Shown: one piece after another, positions 23,271-25,054 of the stretch | Layout: each line of letters opens with the position of its first letter | How positions within the stretch are numbered: the stretch's first letter is position 1 | Virus record (IMG/VR): IMGVR_UViG_3300005613_000391 | Coordinates: 1-25,054 of that record | Direction: 5' to 3' (one strand) | Source: a virus | Length of the DNA stretch: 25,054 nucleotides | Position numbers and translations under genes: made by a program | Notes under the pieces: model-generated | Database searches by the model: none | Seen by the model: only the letters and a program-made list of their open reading frames with translations | What the model was told of the DNA's origin: nothing

Positions 23271-23980
23271 ATTTTTACCTCCAACGGATAATCCTTTTGC
23301 TTTGGTTGTACGTTTTTATTCTCATTCTCCCAAATTGCTTTAGCGTGTAAAAACAATTCAAAGTGGTCTTCAATCTCGTTAAACTTCCAACCCCTCTTGT
23401 TCATTTTATACCCAACCTGCAAGATACCCATTTTTGCCTTTTCATTACCTGCATGCTTATAAGAAGAAATCTGCAACTTGTATTCAGGCCAGATATAAGC
23501 ACTTGTTTTAAAATCAACTATCCATTTTTCACCGTCTATTTCCATAAGTAGGTCTAGTGTTCCGGCATAACCAACCTTCTCATTTATAACCGTATGCTCG
23601 GTTTCAATTATCTTCGGATTTTTAAGTGTTTTGTACCAATCGGCAAAACTAATAATTGCATCATATTCCTCAACTGTCAGTTCTTCCGGTTCACCGTCGT
23701 TATTGGAAAACTTATCATCCATCCTTACAGTTTCACCTTTGCAAAGTTGCTCAATCGCATTGTGTACTTTTGATCCTTTGTTTCCGGCGGATTGTTTTAT
23801 GCTTTCGGCTTCATCCCAACCCTTGCTTGCAAGCCACTTATAAAAAGCAATTCCCTTTGGGTAATGTCCGGCTATCCAAGTTGATGATGGATAAAATACT
23901 CCGGCTTTCTCATACCACCTTTCGTCTAGTGTTGTAATTTGTACAATATCACCTTTTAGTTTTCTCTTTTCAATTTTCAT
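23267..23980 (-). CDS. RecB/Cas4-like PD-(D/E)XK exonuclease
   Basis: A 237-residue protein from the ATG at 23980, preceded by GGAGG; an in-frame start nine codons earlier lies within the upstream gene. Motifs in order are GSKVHNAIE (H73), E128 in IETEHTV, GTLDLL (D143), IVDFKTS (D156, K158) and LQISSYKHA (Q170, Y174). These are the H / GxxD / DxK / QxxxY residues of RecB-family nucleases, including phage recombination exonucleases and Cas4. No cysteine cluster for an iron-sulfur site is visible, so a phage exonuclease is favoured over Cas4. It probably acts in phage DNA recombination or end processing. Confidence 0.85.
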   Translation of the reverse strand: MKIEKRKLKGDIVQITTLDERWYEKAGVFYPSSTWIAGHYPKGIAFYKWLASKGWDEAESIKQSAGNKGSKVHNAIEQLCKGETVRMDDKFSNNDGEPEELTVEEYDAIISFADWYKTLKNPKIIETEHTVINEKVGYAGTLDLLMEIDGEKWIVDFKTSAYIWPEYKLQISSYKHAGNEKAKMGILQVGYKMNKRGWKFNEIEDHFELFLHAKAIWENENKNVQPKQKDYPLEVKI

Positions 23981-24242
23981 ATTCCTCCATTTCTTTTGCG
24001 TCTGCAATTTGTTGTTCTAATACTTCACCTTCAACATGATCTATTGCCATTTCTATCGTAGTAGGTCTTGTGTCTTTGTTTAATTGTTCCAGCCTTTCGT
24101 CAAGAATTGCAATGTGAATACTCTTTTCAACATATGATTCAAGTTCGTTGTAATCAAAATCCTTTAATGCTTGAAGTAACTTTACAAAGGCAACAATTTT
24201 TTTCGCTTGTCGCTTTCCGGAAGTTGTTATGCTTTTGTTCAT
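23970..24242 (-). CDS. Hypothetical early protein, first gene of the early operon
   Basis: A 90-residue protein from the ATG at 24242; the frame extends upstream through promoter sequence, so the longer version is unlikely. It has a basic N-terminus (KSITTSGKRQAKKIVAFVKLL) and an acidic helical C-terminal part (EMAIDHVEGEVLEQQIADAKEMEEYEN). No family was recognised. A consensus promoter ends 6 nt before its ATG, so its mRNA is predicted to be leaderless. It overlaps the nuclease gene by 11 nt. Confidence 0.7.
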   Translation of the reverse strand: MNKSITTSGKRQAKKIVAFVKLLQALKDFDYNELESYVEKSIHIAILDERLEQLNKDTRPTTIEMAIDHVEGEVLEQQIADAKEMEEYEN

Positions 24243-24278
24243 AGTTATATTATAAACATATACTATTTTGTTTGTCAA
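24243..24278 (-). promoter_or_regulatory. Consensus sigma-70-type promoter, TTGACA-18-TATAAT-6-ATG
   Basis: TTGACA (24273-24278) and TATAAT (24249-24254) match both consensus hexamers exactly with an 18-nt spacer. Six bases (ATAACT) separate the -10 from the ATG at 24242, placing the predicted +1 at the A of the ATG. It drives the block running towards the terminase genes. Confidence 0.85.
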
Positions 24279-24321
24279 GTACTTTCTTAATTTTCCTTTT
24301 ATTTACAAATGTCTAGAAACG

Positions 24322-24375
24322 TGCCTAAAAAAGGCAATTTGACCAAAAATTTCAGTTGTACGATTTTTTCGTACA
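24322..24375. promoter_or_regulatory. Two small dyads upstream of the early promoter
   Basis: TGCCT-A5-AGGCA (24322-24336) and TGTACGA-T5-TCGTACA (24357-24375) are perfect inverted repeats with 5-nt spacers, 44 and 79 nt upstream of the -35 hexamer. The second has 7-bp arms. They are candidate operators, or hairpins in a read-through transcript. No other feature was seen between 24279 and 24381. Confidence 0.4.
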
Positions 24376-24376
24376 C

Positions 24377-24419
24377 CTAAAAAGCGGTGAAGGAAAGCAT
24401 AACCAAACCCCCACCGCTT
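24377..24419 (-). terminator. Possible terminator of the upstream small operon
   Basis: On the minus strand AAGCGGTG (24419-24412) pairs with CACCGCTT (24389-24382), a perfect 8-bp stem with a 22-nt G-rich loop, followed directly by TTTTTA. The long loop makes it weaker than the capsid terminator, but it sits between two transcription units. Confidence 0.5.
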
Positions 24420-24476
24420 ACGAATATTTTAGCAAACTGCCCCGTATCTTGCTATATATGTGTATAATATAGTTGC

Positions 24477-24531
24477 AGACTAGCTTTTCGGAACTTGTAA
24501 CTACGACAGGTTTAATTCGGAAGGCTAGTCT
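24477..24531. other. Nested inverted repeat with an arm on a stop codon
   Basis: AGACTAGC (24477-24484) and GCTAGTCT (24524-24531) form an 8-bp outer stem. Inside is a 5-bp stem with one G-U pair (CTTGT / ACAGG) closed by a 7-nt loop, and TTCGGAA occurs on both flanks. The stop codon of the small gene lies in one arm. TATAAT occurs on the plus strand at 24463-24468, but no good -35 accompanies it. Confidence 0.5.
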
Positions 24532-24719
24532 ATTTCGAAAACTTTTTTCGCCGTTTCTATTTGTGTTTCCATTTGTTTATTCATTTTAGCACGTTCTTCT
24601 TCCTTCACATACTCCATGTAACGGTTCATAACTCTTTTAATCTTATCTCTGTCTCCTAACCTGATAATACTCTTAACATAAGTAACTATTTCTTTTCTAT
24701 CGGTTAGTTTCTTGTTCAT
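24525..24719 (-). CDS. Hypothetical small helical protein
   Basis: A 64-residue, highly charged, helical protein (LTDRKEIVTYVKSIIRLGDRDKIKRVMNRYMEYVKEEERAKM). No motif was recognised. The ATG at 24719 has no close Shine-Dalgarno site; AAGGGAA lies too far upstream. It stands alone between the structured noncoding patch and the dyad-rich region. Composition looks genuinely coding, but the gene is short and unsupported by overlaps. Confidence 0.5.
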   Translation of the reverse strand: MNKKLTDRKEIVTYVKSIIRLGDRDKIKRVMNRYMEYVKEEERAKMNKQMETQIETAKKVFEID

Positions 24720-24782
24720 GTTAGTAAATATTAAATTCCCTTGATAGTTTAGTCCACACGTTCCCCTTCTTATAAGGTATGT

Positions 24783-24992
24783 ATTGTTTGTATATTCGGC
24801 TGTCTGTCCGACAAACTCAAACTTACGGGCTAGTAAGTAGTAGAGGGAGGGCGTCCGTGCTATCTTACTAGGTTTTTATATTCCGCTCCGTCAGTTTCTA
24901 GCGGATTTTGCGTCAATTCCCTTGCCGATGTTGCACTAGTACGGCTCTAGGTTGTTGCCACTTAACGGTATTATTTAAAGCCTCAACCGTTA
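24783..24992 (-). ncRNA. Candidate structured RNA (noncoding, stem-loop rich)
   Basis: The interval 24720-24989 has no convincing ORF but holds four independent inverted repeats: TAACGGT/ACCGTTA (24963-24969, 24986-24992), TCCGCT/AGCGGA (24882-24887, 24900-24905), CTAGTAAG/CTTACTAG (24830-24837, 24864-24871), and GTTTG-TCGG/CCGA-CAAAC with a 5-nt bulge (24786-24799, 24808-24816). Part of it appears less AT-rich than its surroundings. I could not match it to tRNA, tmRNA or group I intron core sequences. The strand is assumed from neighbouring genes. Confidence 0.35.
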
Positions 24993-25052
24993 TCTAAGTT
25001 CCCCTTGGCTAAATTTTTCAAACTTTTCGTCATCTTGATCTGTCCATGTTAA
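24990..25052 (-). CDS. 3' end of a truncated gene
   Basis: An open frame enters from the right window edge and gives 20 residues (LTWTDQDDEKFEKFSQGELR) before a TAA at 24990-24992. The acidic, helical composition is plausible for a protein C-terminus, but the fragment is too short to identify. An ATG in another frame (25046) stops after a few codons. Confidence 0.35.
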   Translation of the reverse strand, partial: LTWTDQDDEKFEKFSQGELR

Positions 25053-25054
25053 TT

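Noticed and set aside
23267-23980. Cas4 of a CRISPR system
   Set aside because: The nuclease motifs fit, but the iron-sulfur cysteines are absent and no other cas genes or repeats are nearby; a phage exonuclease is more likely.
24463-24531. Plus-strand promoter and small RNA
   Set aside because: TATAAT is present but no acceptable -35 or extended -10 accompanies it; kept only as a possibility in the hairpin finding.
24830-24879. Plus-strand rho-independent terminator (CTAGTAAG/CTTACTAG then GTTTTTA)
   Set aside because: There is no plus-strand gene to terminate and the loop is 26 nt long; treated as part of the structured patch.
24911-24923. Resemblance to the conserved 16S rRNA segment GGAATTGACG
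   Set aside because: Only about ten bases match and flanking rRNA positions do not, so a chance match is the simplest explanation.
24783-24992. Group I intron, tmRNA or tRNA in the structured patch
   Set aside because: No convincing P7/R-S core, CCA-type acceptor, T-arm sequence or tag reading frame was found.

Overview
The window is a stretch of a tailed double-stranded DNA phage (Caudoviricetes-type) genome, or of a prophage. Every convincing gene lies on the minus strand, so transcription runs from position 25054 towards 1. The sequence is AT-rich and densely packed, with many 4-nt ATGA-type and longer overlaps. Strong Shine-Dalgarno sites (for example a full AGGAGGTGAT before the capsid gene) point to a bacterial host; the host itself cannot be named from the sequence. 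A DUF5309/SU10-type major capsid protein together with T7-like tail-tube and nozzle-like proteins suggests a short-tailed (podovirus-like) virion.

Layout in transcription order. (1) 24990-24243: the end of a truncated gene, a roughly 270-nt noncoding patch rich in stem-loops (candidate structured RNA), one small ORF, and an intergenic region with several dyads and a consensus sigma-70-type promoter that abuts a start codon. (2) 24242-20341: an early or replication-like block with a RecB/Cas4-like PD-(D/E)XK nuclease, a second small putative nuclease, several zinc-ribbon mini-proteins, a ribbon-helix-helix-like protein, a membrane-anchored lysozyme-like protein with six cysteines, a protein built from hexapeptide repeats encoded by a perfect 18-nt tandem array, and three tiny overlapping genes, one a two-segment membrane protein. 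(3) 20324-14002: packaging and head genes, namely small and large terminase, portal, a gene overlapping the portal end by about 158 nt, a scaffold-like protein and the major capsid protein, closed by a rho-independent terminator. (4) 13932-8045: a translationally coupled cassette of an unknown protein followed by glycosyltransferases, a sulfotransferase-like protein and a cytidylyltransferase. (5) 8032-1: tail adaptor-like protein, tail nozzle-like protein, a coiled-coil virion protein with a poly-glycine tract, and the first 1391 codons of a very large virion/ejection-type protein that runs off the window.

The two most notable aspects are the following. First, a six-gene sugar/sulfate modification cassette sits between capsid and tail genes, and in it one GT-B (GT4-like) glycosyltransferase domain is divided between two genes that overlap by 11 nt in different frames. 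Second, a repeated promoter-like module (TTGMAAACC, then 18 nt from the -35-like hexamer to a -10-like hexamer) recurs at structural-gene boundaries. In three cases, and also in the early promoter, the -10-like hexamer lies exactly 6 nt before the ATG, which predicts leaderless mRNAs for genes that lack Shine-Dalgarno sites.
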